Program-made: the position numbers and the translations under genes | NCBI GenBank assembly: GCA_965215155.1 | Contig: CBDCCY010000004.1 | Location: forward strand, 3,348,001 to 3,412,000 | DNA: 64,000 bases | Source: JAGWAJ01 sp965215155 | Lineage (GTDB): Bacteria > Acidobacteriota > Vicinamibacteria > Vicinamibacterales > UBA8438 | Direction of reading: 5' to 3' | The notes under the pieces: model-generated | The model's input: the letters and a program-made list of their open reading frames with translations, nothing else | Told to the model about the DNA's origin: nothing | The model's database searches: none | Shown here: positions 7,901 through 17,215 of the stretch, piece by piece | How positions within the stretch are numbered: position 1 is the first letter of the stretch | Layout of the letters: each line of letters opens with the position of its first letter

Positions 7901-9628
7901 TCAAGGCAACGCGAAGACGTAGAGCGCGTTGGAGCCGACCGGTCGCTGCTTCTCGGGCGTCAGATCGGCGGGCAGCATCGTGCCCCAGCTCCCGCCTCCC
8001 GTCCCCACCGGCACGGCGATGTACTGCCGCCCGTCGACCGCGTAGGTGATCGGGAAGCCCTGGACGGACGTCGACAGCCGGGTCTGCCACAGGACGTCGC
8101 CGGTCGCGGCGTCGAAGATGTACAGGTGCCGGTCCCAGTCGCCCGCCACCGCGATGCCGCCCGCGGTGGTGAGCGCGGCGCTGTTGATCGGCGTGCGCGT
8201 GCGGTGGCGCCATAGCACCTCGCCGGTCCGGATGCTCATGGCCAGGAACTCGCCGAGGTGCTCGGGGCTCGCCGGGTGCATGTGGTTGGTCCGGCGGACC
8301 GGACCGGTCCCGCCGCCGCCCTCCACCCTGTCCACGGGACCGAAGACGCCCGTTTCGCAGTTGAGGATGATCGGGATGAAGAACGCCTCGAGCTCCGGGT
8401 GGTACGACATGGCGCGCCAGCTCTTGAAGCCGGACGTGCTCGGGCACCAGAAGACCTCTTCGTACAGCTCGGGCACGGTTCCCTCGCGGTAGGTCACGGC
8501 GCCGGTCTCGGGGTCGACGTCGGCGAAGGTCTGGTAGCCGAGGTCGTGCGCGCTCCGGAACGCACCCGTCTCGACGTCCATCTCCCAGAGCACCGCCATC
8601 TTGCCCATCGTGAAGACCGAGCGTTGCCCGTCGTAGTCGACGAGGATCCGCTCGAACACCTCGTCCATGTCGAGCGACTCGGCCGGCAGGTGCTGGAAGT
8701 ACCACTTCATCTCGCCCGTCGCCGGGTCGAGGGCGAGGGTCGAGTTCGTGTAGAGCGCGTCGCCGTCGGTGCCCCGCACGACGGTGGCCCACGGCTTGGC
8801 CTGCGCCGTGCCGTGGAAGAGCGTCCTCGTCACCGGGTCGTAGCTGCCCGGAATCCACGAGTCGCTGCCGGCGCGGAACATCAGCGGCAGGTCGCCCCAG
8901 GTGTCGCCGCCCCGGTCGCCCGGCCGCGCGATGGTCGACGTCCGCCACGCCTCCTCGCCGGTCGCAGCGTCGAGGCCGACGATGTAGCAGGTGTCGTCCT
9001 GGTATACGCCGCATCCGGTCAGGCCGGACACGATCCGGCCGTCGGCGACGATCGAGCCGCTCGTGAACTGGAAGCTCGCCCCCTGCGCCACGTCGGTGTC
9101 CCAGACCTCCGTCCCCGTCCGGGCGTCGATCGCCACCACGTGCCCATCCGACGTGTTCAGGTAGATCCGGTCCTCGTAGATGGCGATGTTGCGATGCGGC
9201 CGGCCGGGAACCGGAGTCGCGGCACCAGTCGCCGCCGGCGCTCGGTCGCGGCGGTAGGTCCAGATCAGCTCCCCGCTGGCGGCGTCGAGCGCCTGCACCA
9301 TCTCGCCCGGGTTGGCCAGGAACATGACGCCGTCATGAACGATCGGTGTCGTCTGCTGGCTGCCGGGGGCCATGCCCCAGCTCCAGGCGAGCCGCAGGCG
9401 GTCGGCGTTCGCCGTCGTGATCTGATCGAGCGGGCTGTGTCCCTGCCCGTCGAGCGTTCGCCGCCAGTTCAGCCAGTCGGCCGCGTCGGGGTCCTGCAGC
9501 ATCGCGTCGGTCACCGGGGTGAGCGTGTCGATGCGGCTTCCGTCCTGTGCGCTTCCCGCGGCGGCGGCAAGCAGCAGGGCGGCAGCGATCGGTATGGCGT
9601 CGATGCGGCGAAACGGCGAAGTACTCAT
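7901..9628 (-). CDS. PQQ-dependent alcohol dehydrogenase-like quinoprotein
   Basis: 575-residue exported beta-propeller quinoprotein. The ATG at 9628 has AGGAG eight bases upstream and starts a signal peptide ending near AAAAGSAQD. Propeller 'tryptophan-docking' repeats occur through the protein (ALDAASGELIWTY, AIDARTGTEVWDT, GLDAATGEEAWRT, ALDPATGEMKWYF, IFDAATGDVLWQT). It should oxidise an alcohol or aldehyde in the periplasm using PQQ. No fused cytochrome c domain (CxxCH) is present, so electrons must leave through a separate carrier. The adjacent-Cys pair of methanol dehydrogenases is not evident. It is transcribed away from the R2-like gene. Confidence 0.87.
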   Translation of the reverse strand: MSTSPFRRIDAIPIAAALLLAAAAGSAQDGSRIDTLTPVTDAMLQDPDAADWLNWRRTLDGQGHSPLDQITTANADRLRLAWSWGMAPGSQQTTPIVHDGVMFLANPGEMVQALDAASGELIWTYRRDRAPAATGAATPVPGRPHRNIAIYEDRIYLNTSDGHVVAIDARTGTEVWDTDVAQGASFQFTSGSIVADGRIVSGLTGCGVYQDDTCYIVGLDAATGEEAWRTSTIARPGDRGGDTWGDLPLMFRAGSDSWIPGSYDPVTRTLFHGTAQAKPWATVVRGTDGDALYTNSTLALDPATGEMKWYFQHLPAESLDMDEVFERILVDYDGQRSVFTMGKMAVLWEMDVETGAFRSAHDLGYQTFADVDPETGAVTYREGTVPELYEEVFWCPSTSGFKSWRAMSYHPELEAFFIPIILNCETGVFGPVDRVEGGGGTGPVRRTNHMHPASPEHLGEFLAMSIRTGEVLWRHRTRTPINSAALTTAGGIAVAGDWDRHLYIFDAATGDVLWQTRLSTSVQGFPITYAVDGRQYIAVPVGTGGGSWGTMLPADLTPEKQRPVGSNALYVFALP

Positions 9629-9692
9629 GACGGTTCTCCTGTTCGCGCCAATGGGCCGGCGCCGCGTCGCGCACCGGCGCGAGCGAGCCGCG

Positions 9693-10070
9693 CTACTCCA
9701 GCGACCGAAGGAAGGCGACGGCGAGAGCGGTCCCGGCCGCGACGACGATGCCGGTGGCCGTGAGAGCGATGCCAATCATCCACTTGATCAATCGCGGCCC
9801 AAGGGCAGCGATGTCCGTCCGTACGTCGGCGCGGAGAGCGTCAAGGCTTGCCCGGACGCCGGCGCGGTATGTGTCGAAGTCCGCTCGGAGGTCGGCGCGG
9901 TGGGCGTTGAGATCCGCCCGAGCCCCGCCGCGGTGGCCGTCGAGATCCTCCCGGGTGGCGGGATCGGCATGCTCGACCGCCTGCCGCACGAGGTCCGTGA
10001 TGGCGTCGGCCTGCCGGGGCTCGATGCCGGAGTCCCTCAACTCGCGGGCCAACGTAAGCGTGTCGAGCAT
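9693..10070 (-). CDS. coiled-coil protein with C-terminal membrane anchor (DUF1640-like)
   Basis: 125 residues starting at ATG 10070. The N-terminal 30 residues (LARELRDSGIEPRQADAITDLV) match the DUF1640/CCDC90-type pattern. The middle is a run of 11-residue units (RADLNAHRADL, RADFDTYRAGV, RASLDALRADV) predicted to form a long coiled coil, and the end is one hydrophobic helix (WMIGIALTATGIVVAAGTALAVAF). It is probably a tail-anchored inner-membrane protein that oligomerises through the coil. Function is unknown. The start lacks a good ribosome-binding site. Confidence 0.65.
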   Translation of the reverse strand: MLDTLTLARELRDSGIEPRQADAITDLVRQAVEHADPATREDLDGHRGGARADLNAHRADLRADFDTYRAGVRASLDALRADVRTDIAALGPRLIKWMIGIALTATGIVVAAGTALAVAFLRSLE

Positions 10071-10350
10071 GCTGGCACCCAGTCTATCCGAACGTGGACC
10101 TGCGGCGAGGCGGTCGAGTTGGCCATTTCCGCCGGTGGGGAGCACCCCGAAGGTGTGGAGCGGGGCCGAGTCTCTTCGCAGGACGCCGTCATCGAAGGAT
10201 CGCCGGTCACCCCGCTTCACGGCACGGGAAGAGCGCCAGGGAGAGCGCCCCGCCATCGACGACTGCCGGGAGCGCCGTTCGCAGGCTATGCTTCGTCCCG
10301 CGTCCGGCGCACGGCCGGGGCGGCGAGGTACGCCGAAATGAGAGGCGGAA

Positions 10351-11667
10351 GTGGAACACGACCTGCAGAGACTGATCGACGATCCGCGGTTCCGCGAGTA
10401 CCATCAGAAGATCGCGAAGCGCAAGGAGTTCAACACGTTCGATGTCCTGCGCTACGCGGACTACGAGATACGCCACAGCAACGTCCTGGCGTGGCTTCTC
10501 CAGCCGGATGAGTCCCATGGCATCGGCGGGGAGTTCCTGAAGTGGTTCGTCGAGCACTACAACGGGAAGGTCGGAAGCGAGGCTGCCGTCCCCGTTCCAT
10601 CCGTCTCCGAGGCGAACGACGTCCGCATCGTGAGGGAGCTGAGCAACGTCGACGTATCGGTCTTCCTCGAACGACCGAGGTACCGCATCGCCATCGAGAA
10701 CAAGACGGTCGAGGCTGACTCCGAACACTTCGATCAGGTACGACGGTACGACAGGGAATTGCGCGAGACGCCCGGGCAGACTTACACGATCCGCAGCGTG
10801 CTGCTGACCACGTCACCCGAGGGGGCGGTGTCGGAACCGGACTTCGTACACGTAAGTTGGTCGTCCGTTGTCGAGGAGATTCGGTCGCTGCAGGCCGACG
10901 GCGCATTTCGGTCGACGGAGGTCGGCGCCTTCATCCGCCAGTACTTGGACGCGGTCGACGGATGGCTCGCTCCCAGCGCGACAAGCGAGGATCACTACGT
11001 GACGCTGCGGGAGGACTACGGCCCCTTGTGGAAGGAGATGCTCGACGTCATGGGACGCGAGGGCGACGACGGCGTCGCGAGGCTAGTTCCGGCCCACGGG
11101 AGCGAATTCCGGCCGACCGTGGTCAGGCTGGCCAAGGAGTTTGGAAATGAACCGAGGAAGCTGAGGGACGCGGTTGGCGACTTCTTGAAGGGGCCGAGGA
11201 AACTTCAAACCTGCAAGGGACAGGACCCCAAGAAGACATGGTTCGCTCAGTACTGGGATCTCTCTGAACCCGCTCGGGATCTCGGTATCGCGTCCTGCCT
11301 TCGGTGGGGACTGACCTTTGAGCACAAGGAGATCCAGATTGGCTTCTACCTGTACCAGTGGTCCAAGAAGACGCAACCGGTAGTGGAACGGATCAAGGCA
11401 CACATGCAGAGGGTACCGATAAACACTCGGGAGCCGACCTGGTACCTCATGAAGGAGGAAGGGACGTACTTCTACGTCTACCATCGAACGTTCCTGTCGG
11501 CCGGCGACCTGCGCGGCATGTCGACAACGAGAGCCAAGGAGAAGGTTCTGGAGAAGTTGAAGGAGTGCCTGGACTCGGACGACTCGGAGTACAGGCGCAT
11601 AGAGAACTACTTCAAATGCCTGGCATTCGGGCCGGACGTTCCCACGCCGGACGCGGAGACAGCATGA
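10351..11667 (+). CDS. PD-(D/E)XK nuclease superfamily protein
   Basis: 438 residues from a GTG at 10351 preceded by AGAGGCGGAA. The N-terminal half matches the PDDEXK_4 type: RHSNVLAWLLQPDESHGIGGEFLKWF, then NVDVSVFLERPRYRIAIENKT, where the D and the E-x-K form the nuclease core, followed by QVRRYDRELRE. The C-terminal half is unrecognised. Base use looks less GC-extreme than its neighbours, which hints at transfer. Members of this superfamily act in restriction or repair; no methylase or helicase partner is adjacent, so it may be a solitary defence or regulatory nuclease. Confidence 0.7.
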   Translation: MEHDLQRLIDDPRFREYHQKIAKRKEFNTFDVLRYADYEIRHSNVLAWLLQPDESHGIGGEFLKWFVEHYNGKVGSEAAVPVPSVSEANDVRIVRELSNVDVSVFLERPRYRIAIENKTVEADSEHFDQVRRYDRELRETPGQTYTIRSVLLTTSPEGAVSEPDFVHVSWSSVVEEIRSLQADGAFRSTEVGAFIRQYLDAVDGWLAPSATSEDHYVTLREDYGPLWKEMLDVMGREGDDGVARLVPAHGSEFRPTVVRLAKEFGNEPRKLRDAVGDFLKGPRKLQTCKGQDPKKTWFAQYWDLSEPARDLGIASCLRWGLTFEHKEIQIGFYLYQWSKKTQPVVERIKAHMQRVPINTREPTWYLMKEEGTYFYVYHRTFLSAGDLRGMSTTRAKEKVLEKLKECLDSDDSEYRRIENYFKCLAFGPDVPTPDAETA

Positions 11668-11718
11668 CGGCGATCACGGGAGCACGCCGACCGAACTTTC
11701 CCTGTACCGTGAAGTAAA

Positions 11719-12579
11719 ATGCTCGTACTTGAAGTGCGGGACCTGCACAAGCGCTACCCGCACGGCGGCACGGACGTGATGGCCGTGGCCGGAGTCAGCC
11801 TGACCCTTGAACGCGGCGCGTTCACAGCGCTGGTCGGCCCGTCGGGGTGCGGCAAGTCGACGCTCCTGCACCTGTGCGGCGCCATGGACAGGCCGACGGC
11901 GGGCGAGGTTCGGCTGGAGGGGCAGTCGCTGACGGGCCTGGACGACGACGCGCTGACGCGGGTGCGGCGGACGCGGATCGGTTTCGTGTTCCAGACCTTC
12001 AACCTGCTGCCGACGCTGACGGTGGGGGAGAACATCGGCCTGCCGCTGCTTCTGGCCGGTCGCGACTCCGGTGACGCGGGGCGGCGCGCCCGCGAGTGGG
12101 CGGAGCGCATCGGCATCTCGCACCGGCTCGACCACCTGCCGGCGCAGCTCTCGGGCGGCGAGGCGCAGCGGACGGCCATCGCGCGAGCCGTGGTGCACGA
12201 CCCGGTGCTGCTGCTCGCGGACGAGCCGACCGGCAACCTCGACACCGCGAACGGACGCCGGATTGTGGAGTTGCTGCGCGACGTGAACCGAAGCTCGAGC
12301 GCGGCGGTGCTGCTGGTCACGCACGATCCCGCCGTCGCGGCGGCGGCGGAACGGGTCCTCGAGATGCGCGACGGACGGCTGGTGGCGGCCGGGGATGTTG
12401 AGCCTGGCGCGGGTGGGTCGAGAGGAACGCAGTCGCAGAGGGGGGATACGGGGGGCAGCCTCCGTGCTCCCGAGGTTGCCGGCCCGGCGCCGGCGGAAGG
12501 CGTGTCGACGGTACGCCAGGGCGGCGTCGAGGCAGCGCCGGCAGCGGAGCCGACGGCGGCGGGACGGCCGGCATCGTGA
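11719..12579 (+). CDS. ABC transporter ATP-binding protein (LolD/MacB type)
   Basis: 286 residues. Walker A is VGPSGCGKST, the signature is LSGGEAQR and Walker B is LLLADEPTGNLD, all typical of the LolD/MacB/FtsE branch. A proline/glycine-rich tail of about 60 residues follows the usual end of the domain (after the ERVLEMRDGRL segment). Its stop overlaps the GTG start of the permease by four bases, so the two are translationally coupled. It powers the FtsX-type permease and probably moves lipoprotein or lipid-like cargo at the envelope. Confidence 0.9.
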   Translation: MLVLEVRDLHKRYPHGGTDVMAVAGVSLTLERGAFTALVGPSGCGKSTLLHLCGAMDRPTAGEVRLEGQSLTGLDDDALTRVRRTRIGFVFQTFNLLPTLTVGENIGLPLLLAGRDSGDAGRRAREWAERIGISHRLDHLPAQLSGGEAQRTAIARAVVHDPVLLLADEPTGNLDTANGRRIVELLRDVNRSSSAAVLLVTHDPAVAAAAERVLEMRDGRLVAAGDVEPGAGGSRGTQSQRGDTGGSLRAPEVAGPAPAEGVSTVRQGGVEAAPAAEPTAAGRPAS

Positions 12580-15242
12580 CGCTGTTCCGCACGTTCATCG
12601 TGCGCGCCCTCCGGCAGCAGCGCCTTCGCAGCGCCGTCACGATCGCGAGCCTGGCGATCGGCGTCGGGGTGGTCGTCGCCATCCAGCTCGCCAACGCCAG
12701 CTCGGTCCGTGGGTTCGAGACCGCTCTCGAGGCCATCGCCGGGCGCACGTCGCTCGAGATCACCTCGTCGGGCGGGGCGCTGGACGAGACGCGGCTGGCC
12801 GGGCTCGGGTGGCTGCGCGAGTACGGGCTGGTCAGTCCGGTGATCGACGCCGATGTCGTGGTGGCGGTGACGTCCGCGGCCGCGTCGCCGGGCGGGGGAG
12901 GCGGGCCGGAGCCGGATAGCGGGGGCTTCGAGCCCACCGCCGGCCCCCCGGTCGAGCCGCCCGTCGTGCTGGAGACCGTGCGGCTGCTCGGCGTCGACAT
13001 CCTTCGCGACCGGCCGTTCCGCGACTACCCCCTGCTGGATGGCGACGCCGTTCGGGAGACGACGACCGAGGAGTTCCTCGATCGTCTCACCGATCCGCGG
13101 GCGGTCATCCTGACCCGCGCGCTGGCGGACCGTCACCGGGTCGCGATGGGCGACGCGGTGGCCCTCGCTGCGGGGGAGCGCTGGGCGTCCCTCCGGGTGA
13201 CCGGCATCCTCGCCGCCGACGGGCCGGCCCAGGTGCTCGACGGCAACTTCGCCCTGATGGACATCGCGGCCGCGCAGTGGGCGGTCGACAGCCTCGGGCG
13301 CCTCGACCGTGTCGACGTTCGGCTCGCGGATGGTCTCGACGTGGCCGCGGCCGAACGGGCGATCGCGGCACGCCTGCCTCCGGGGATGACGGTGCGGCGC
13401 CCGTCGGCGCGCGGCGCCGAGGTGGAGCGGATGCTCCGCGCCTTCCATTTCAACCTGACCGCGCTCAGCCTGATCGCCCTGCTCGTCGGGCTGTTCCTCG
13501 TCTACAACACGGTCTCGGTCTCGGTGATCGCGCGCCGGGCCGAGATCGGCGCGTTGCGGACGGTGGGTGCCACCCGGACCGGTGTGGCGGCGCTGTTCCT
13601 GGGCGAGGCGGCGGTCCTCGCGGTCGTCGGCTGTGCGTTCGGCGCCCCGTTCGGGTGGCTGATGGCGCACGGGGCGGTCGCTCTGACGTCGTCGACGGTG
13701 AGCCAGTTCTGGATCGCATCGGCGGCCGAGGTGCCGGCGCTCGACGCACGGATGGTCGCCATCGCCTTCGCGGTCGGCGTCCCGCTCGCGCTGGCGGCGG
13801 CGGCCGTGCCGGCGCTGGAGGCGTCGCGCGTCGCACCCCTGGCCGCCGTTCGGGGCGACCGGGACCTTGCCGCCCGCGCGCGGCTGCCGCGGCGCTTCGT
13901 GATAGGCCCGACGATCCTGTTCGCCTCCGGCGCGCTGCTCGCGCTGCCCGGCCCGGTTGGAGGCGTGCCGGTGTTCGGAATGCTGGCCGCGCTGGCGGTC
14001 GTGCTCGGCGCCGCGACGCTGATGCCGGCGGTGCTGGTCGCGTTCCGCCGGGTCGCAGGCACCGCCATGGCCCGTTGGGGGCGCGCCGAGGGACGGCTCG
14101 CCCACGCGAACCTCGGCGCCGCCATCCCGCGTCTGTCCATCTCGGTGGCCGCCCTCGCAGCCAGCCTGGCGATGATGGTGGCGATTGCGGTCATGGTCGG
14201 GAGCTTCCGCGAGACCGTCGCCTATTGGGTCGGGCAGACGTTGCAGGCGGACCTCTTCGTGGCGGCCTCCCGCCGCGGGCCGACGGACGCGCGGGCCGCC
14301 ATCTCGGAGGGGACCGAGGCCGTCGTCGCCGCGCACCCGGCCGTGGCGGCGATCGACGGGTTCGCGAGCGTCGAGGCCCGCCTTCGTGGGTCGCCCATCA
14401 CCATCGGAGCAGGGCGCTTCGACGTGGTGACCACCCGCGGCGGCCTGCAGTTCAAGGCTCCGGCGGAGGGGCGGGCGGCCATGGCGGGCGCCGCCGGCCG
14501 GGACGCCGTCGTCGTCTCCGAGGCCTTCTCGCTGAAGCACGGCGCCGGGCCGGGCGACCGGATCGAGCTGGCGACCCCCGGCGGTCCCGTCCGCTTCGAC
14601 GTCACGGCGGTCTACTACGACTACTCCAGCGACCGTGGGGTCGCGGTCATGGACGCGGCGACGTTCGCGCGCCACTTCGGGCCGCGCCGGCCGGCCGGCC
14701 TGAGCGTCTACCTGGCGCCCGGCGCCGACCCGGAGGCGGTCCGGGACGAGCTGCGGACGGCCCTCGGCCCGGAGCGCCGTCTCTTCATCAACACCAACGC
14801 GTCGCTCCGGGCGTCCGTGCTGCGCATCTTCGACGCCACGTTCGCCATCACCTACGCACTCGAGGCGATCGCCATCGCGGTGTCGATGTTCGGGATCGCG
14901 GCGACGCTCCTCGCCCTGGCCCTGGAACGGCGCCGCGAGATCGCGATGCTGCGGCTGGTCGGCGCCGAGAGCCGCCATCTGCGCCGCATGATCGTGATCG
15001 AGGCGGGGGCCCTCGGCGTCGTGGCGCAGGCGGTGGGGTTGGCCGTCGGCCTCGCGCTGTCGCTCATCCTGATCTACGTGATCAACGTGCAGAGCTTCGG
15101 CTGGACGATCCAGTTCCACCTGCCGGTCGGCTTCCTCGCGCAGGCGACGGTGGCGGTCGTGGGGGGAACTGCGCTAGCCGGACTGTATCCGGCCAGACTC
15201 GCGGCGCGATTCGCGTGCGGCGACCTGTCCGACGCGCGGTGA
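12576..15242 (+). CDS. FtsX-family ABC transporter permease
   Basis: 888 residues with GTG start inside the preceding stop (GTGA). Architecture is typical of long MacB/LolCE-type permeases: one N-terminal helix, a large periplasmic domain, three-helix FtsX domain at about 290-420, a second periplasmic region, and a C-terminal FtsX domain (YALEAIAIAVSMFGIAATLLALALERRREIAMLRLVGA). The motifs RRAEIGALRTVGATR and RRREIAMLRLVGAE are the FtsX cytoplasmic loops. A low-complexity insert GGGGGPEPDSGG lies in the first periplasmic domain. It works with the upstream ATPase and probably the downstream AttH-like protein. Confidence 0.9.
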   Translation: MTLFRTFIVRALRQQRLRSAVTIASLAIGVGVVVAIQLANASSVRGFETALEAIAGRTSLEITSSGGALDETRLAGLGWLREYGLVSPVIDADVVVAVTSAAASPGGGGGPEPDSGGFEPTAGPPVEPPVVLETVRLLGVDILRDRPFRDYPLLDGDAVRETTTEEFLDRLTDPRAVILTRALADRHRVAMGDAVALAAGERWASLRVTGILAADGPAQVLDGNFALMDIAAAQWAVDSLGRLDRVDVRLADGLDVAAAERAIAARLPPGMTVRRPSARGAEVERMLRAFHFNLTALSLIALLVGLFLVYNTVSVSVIARRAEIGALRTVGATRTGVAALFLGEAAVLAVVGCAFGAPFGWLMAHGAVALTSSTVSQFWIASAAEVPALDARMVAIAFAVGVPLALAAAAVPALEASRVAPLAAVRGDRDLAARARLPRRFVIGPTILFASGALLALPGPVGGVPVFGMLAALAVVLGAATLMPAVLVAFRRVAGTAMARWGRAEGRLAHANLGAAIPRLSISVAALAASLAMMVAIAVMVGSFRETVAYWVGQTLQADLFVAASRRGPTDARAAISEGTEAVVAAHPAVAAIDGFASVEARLRGSPITIGAGRFDVVTTRGGLQFKAPAEGRAAMAGAAGRDAVVVSEAFSLKHGAGPGDRIELATPGGPVRFDVTAVYYDYSSDRGVAVMDAATFARHFGPRRPAGLSVYLAPGADPEAVRDELRTALGPERRLFINTNASLRASVLRIFDATFAITYALEAIAIAVSMFGIAATLLALALERRREIAMLRLVGAESRHLRRMIVIEAGALGVVAQAVGLAVGLALSLILIYVINVQSFGWTIQFHLPVGFLAQATVAVVGGTALAGLYPARLAARFACGDLSDAR

Positions 15243-15357
15243 CTGCCGGCAGGCGCGACCACAAGATGTGCGGCGGATGGCGGCCCGCCGCCGGCGGAGC
15301 GCCGGGGCGAGCCCGGGCTTGGCATCGCGACGGCAACCCGCGTGCCACAATCGTTCC

Positions 15358-16623
15358 ATGACGACGGGGAAAGGTGTTGTCACCGAGGGACATCCGCGCG
15401 AGGGGCGCGGCTACGTTGGAGCATCCGCGCCTACGGTGACGCCCGCCGCGCTCGCCTGTCTTGCCGCGCTCGCCTGTCTTGCCGCGCTCGCCTGGTTGGC
15501 CGCGGCCGCGCCGGCCGCGCCGGAGGCCGGGCCTCCGGGTGCGACCGGTCAGCCGACCGGGGCAGGGCCCGAGGTCGGGCGCAACCTGTGGCGGAGCGCC
15601 GATCCGAGCTACTCGCTGTCCTTTCCGCGCGACCACGCCGCACATCCCGACTATCGCATCGAGTGGTGGTACTACACCGGCAACCTGGAGGCGGCGGGCG
15701 GGCGCCGCTTCGGCTACCAGGTGACGTTCTTCCGGGCGGGCGTCGACCGGCGGCCGGTCAACCCGTCGCGCTGGGCGGTGCGCGACCTCTACATGGCGCA
15801 CTTCGCCGTCACCGACGTCGCGCGGGGAGAGCATTACGTGGCCGAGCGGTTGAACCGGGCCGGGGTCGGATGGGCGGGAGCGGACCCCGAGACGTTGCGC
15901 GTCTGGAACGACGGATGGTCGCTCGCGCTCGAGGGCGACGGCGCGCATCGCCTGGTCGCGGCGAGCGACGACGGCGCGATCGCCGCCGATCTCCGCCTCG
16001 CCGCGCCCGCGCCGCCGGTCCTCCACGGCGCCAACGGCTACAGCCGCAAGGGGAACGAGCCGGGCAACGCCTCGCACTACTACTCGCTGACGCGCCTTCC
16101 GACCACCGGCCGCCTCACGGTCGGCGGCGAGGCGTTCGACGTTACCGGCGCGAGCTGGATGGACCACGAGTTCGGCAGCAGCTTCCTGGAGCCCGCCCAG
16201 GCGGGTTGGGACTGGTTCTCGATCCAGCTCGACGACGGCACCGACCTGATGCTCTACACGATGCGCCGCCTCGACGGGTCGGCCGACCCCTGGTCGAGCG
16301 GGACGGTGGTGGCGCCGGCGGGAGTCACCCGCCTCCGCGCCGGTGACTACCGGCTCGTCGCCGGCCGGCGCTGGACGTCTCCCGACAGCGGCGGGTCCTA
16401 CCCCGTCGCGTGGCGGATCGCCGTCCCGGCGCTCGACATCGAGCTGCAGGCGGAGGCGGCGGTCGACGCTCAGGAGCTCCGCACCGGCCGCTCGACCGGG
16501 GTCACCTACTGGGAAGGAGCGATCGACGTGCGCGGCTCCCGCGGCGGGACGACCGTCACCGGGCGAGGCTACCTGGAGATGACCGGCTACGCCGGACCTC
16601 CCCTGAGCCGCGTCCTGCGGTAG
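15358..16623 (+). CDS. AttH/CrtC-like lipocalin-fold secreted protein
   Basis: 421 residues from ATG 15358. A hydrophobic N-terminal segment contains the repeat ALACLA three times, encoded by an 18-bp tandem repeat. The body matches the carotenoid 1,2-hydratase/AttH family (FPRDHAAHPDYRIEWWYYTGNL, MAHFAVTD, SHYYSLTRL, SWMDHEFGSS). ABC ATPase, FtsX permease and AttH genes are often clustered, and here they run in the same direction, so it is likely a periplasmic partner of that transporter, not a carotenoid enzyme. The TAG stop is the first part of a palindromic repeat. Confidence 0.85.
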   Translation: MTTGKGVVTEGHPREGRGYVGASAPTVTPAALACLAALACLAALAWLAAAAPAAPEAGPPGATGQPTGAGPEVGRNLWRSADPSYSLSFPRDHAAHPDYRIEWWYYTGNLEAAGGRRFGYQVTFFRAGVDRRPVNPSRWAVRDLYMAHFAVTDVARGEHYVAERLNRAGVGWAGADPETLRVWNDGWSLALEGDGAHRLVAASDDGAIAADLRLAAPAPPVLHGANGYSRKGNEPGNASHYYSLTRLPTTGRLTVGGEAFDVTGASWMDHEFGSSFLEPAQAGWDWFSIQLDDGTDLMLYTMRRLDGSADPWSSGTVVAPAGVTRLRAGDYRLVAGRRWTSPDSGGSYPVAWRIAVPALDIELQAEAAVDAQELRTGRSTGVTYWEGAIDVRGSRGGTTVTGRGYLEMTGYAGPPLSRVLR

Positions 16624-16676
16624 GGGTCTGCGCGGGCGCGCCACGCCTCGGCTCACGCTCTACGGCGCAGACTCCT
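16621..16676. repeat. palindromic repeat supplying a stop codon (copy 1)
   Basis: The arms AGGGGTCTGCGC (16622-16633) and GCGCAGACTCCT (16665-16676) are inverted with one mismatch, enclosing about 31 bases. The TAG stop of the AttH-like gene overlaps its first bases. Similar elements sit at 22829-22901 and 39499-39554, again starting at a stop codon. It could act as a transcript end or RNA-stabilising hairpin. Confidence 0.6.
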
Positions 16677-16789
16677 GGCGCGACGGAGGGCGTCGGGTCA
16701 GCCGTGCTGCTCGCGAGCGCGTGCGGCCAGCTCCTCGTCCGGCACGTCCTCGATGTGTGTCGCCATCCACGTGCACGACCGCGCCGAAG

Positions 16790-17215
16790 TCAGGACTTCC
16801 GCGGGTGTTCGTTCTGTTCGTGACGCCGCACGGCGTCGAGGAACGTGCGGACCGGTTCCAGCTGGTTCAGCGCGTCGACGACGCGATCGACGTCCAGGGC
16901 GACGTACTCGTGCACCACGATGTTGCGGAATCCGGGCAGTCGTTCCAGATGCGCGAGCACGCTGTCGTCGACGAGCGCCATCCGCCCGACGTTCCGCACT
17001 GCCTCGGTGTAGTCGTCGAACGGGAGACCGTGCCGGGAAGAGAGCTCGCTCGCGACGTCGATGACGAGCTGACAGACCATCAGGAGGGAATGGAGAACGT
17101 CATTCTCCAGGGAGAGGTCGCGGCGCAGAGCGCCAGCGGAGACCCGCGGTCGCAGGGAGTCCAGGTGGTCGAGATGCTTCCGCAGCTCGGCCAGCCGTTC
17201 GATCAGAAAGGTCAT
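16790..17215 (-). CDS. hepT: HepT-like toxin (DUF86 ribonuclease)
   Basis: 141 residues. The catalytic signature of HEPN toxins, R-x4-H-x-Y, is present as RNIVVHEY, and the all-helical layout fits the DUF86 family. The ATG at 17215 overlaps the TGA of the upstream nucleotidyltransferase (ATGA), so the pair is translationally coupled. In characterised MntA/HepT modules the HEPN protein is the RNase toxin and the MNT protein blocks it by adding AMP to the tyrosine of the motif. That tyrosine is present here. Confidence 0.85.
   Translation of the reverse strand: MTFLIERLAELRKHLDHLDSLRPRVSAGALRRDLSLENDVLHSLLMVCQLVIDVASELSSRHGLPFDDYTEAVRNVGRMALVDDSVLAHLERLPGFRNIVVHEYVALDVDRVVDALNQLEPVRTFLDAVRRHEQNEHPRKS

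Noticed and set aside
11754..15119. Long open frame of 1121 codons on the minus strand
   Set aside because: It is antisense to the ABC ATPase and FtsX genes, which have clear motifs; long antisense frames are expected in DNA this GC-rich, and its composition is Arg/Gly/Asp-rich nonsense.
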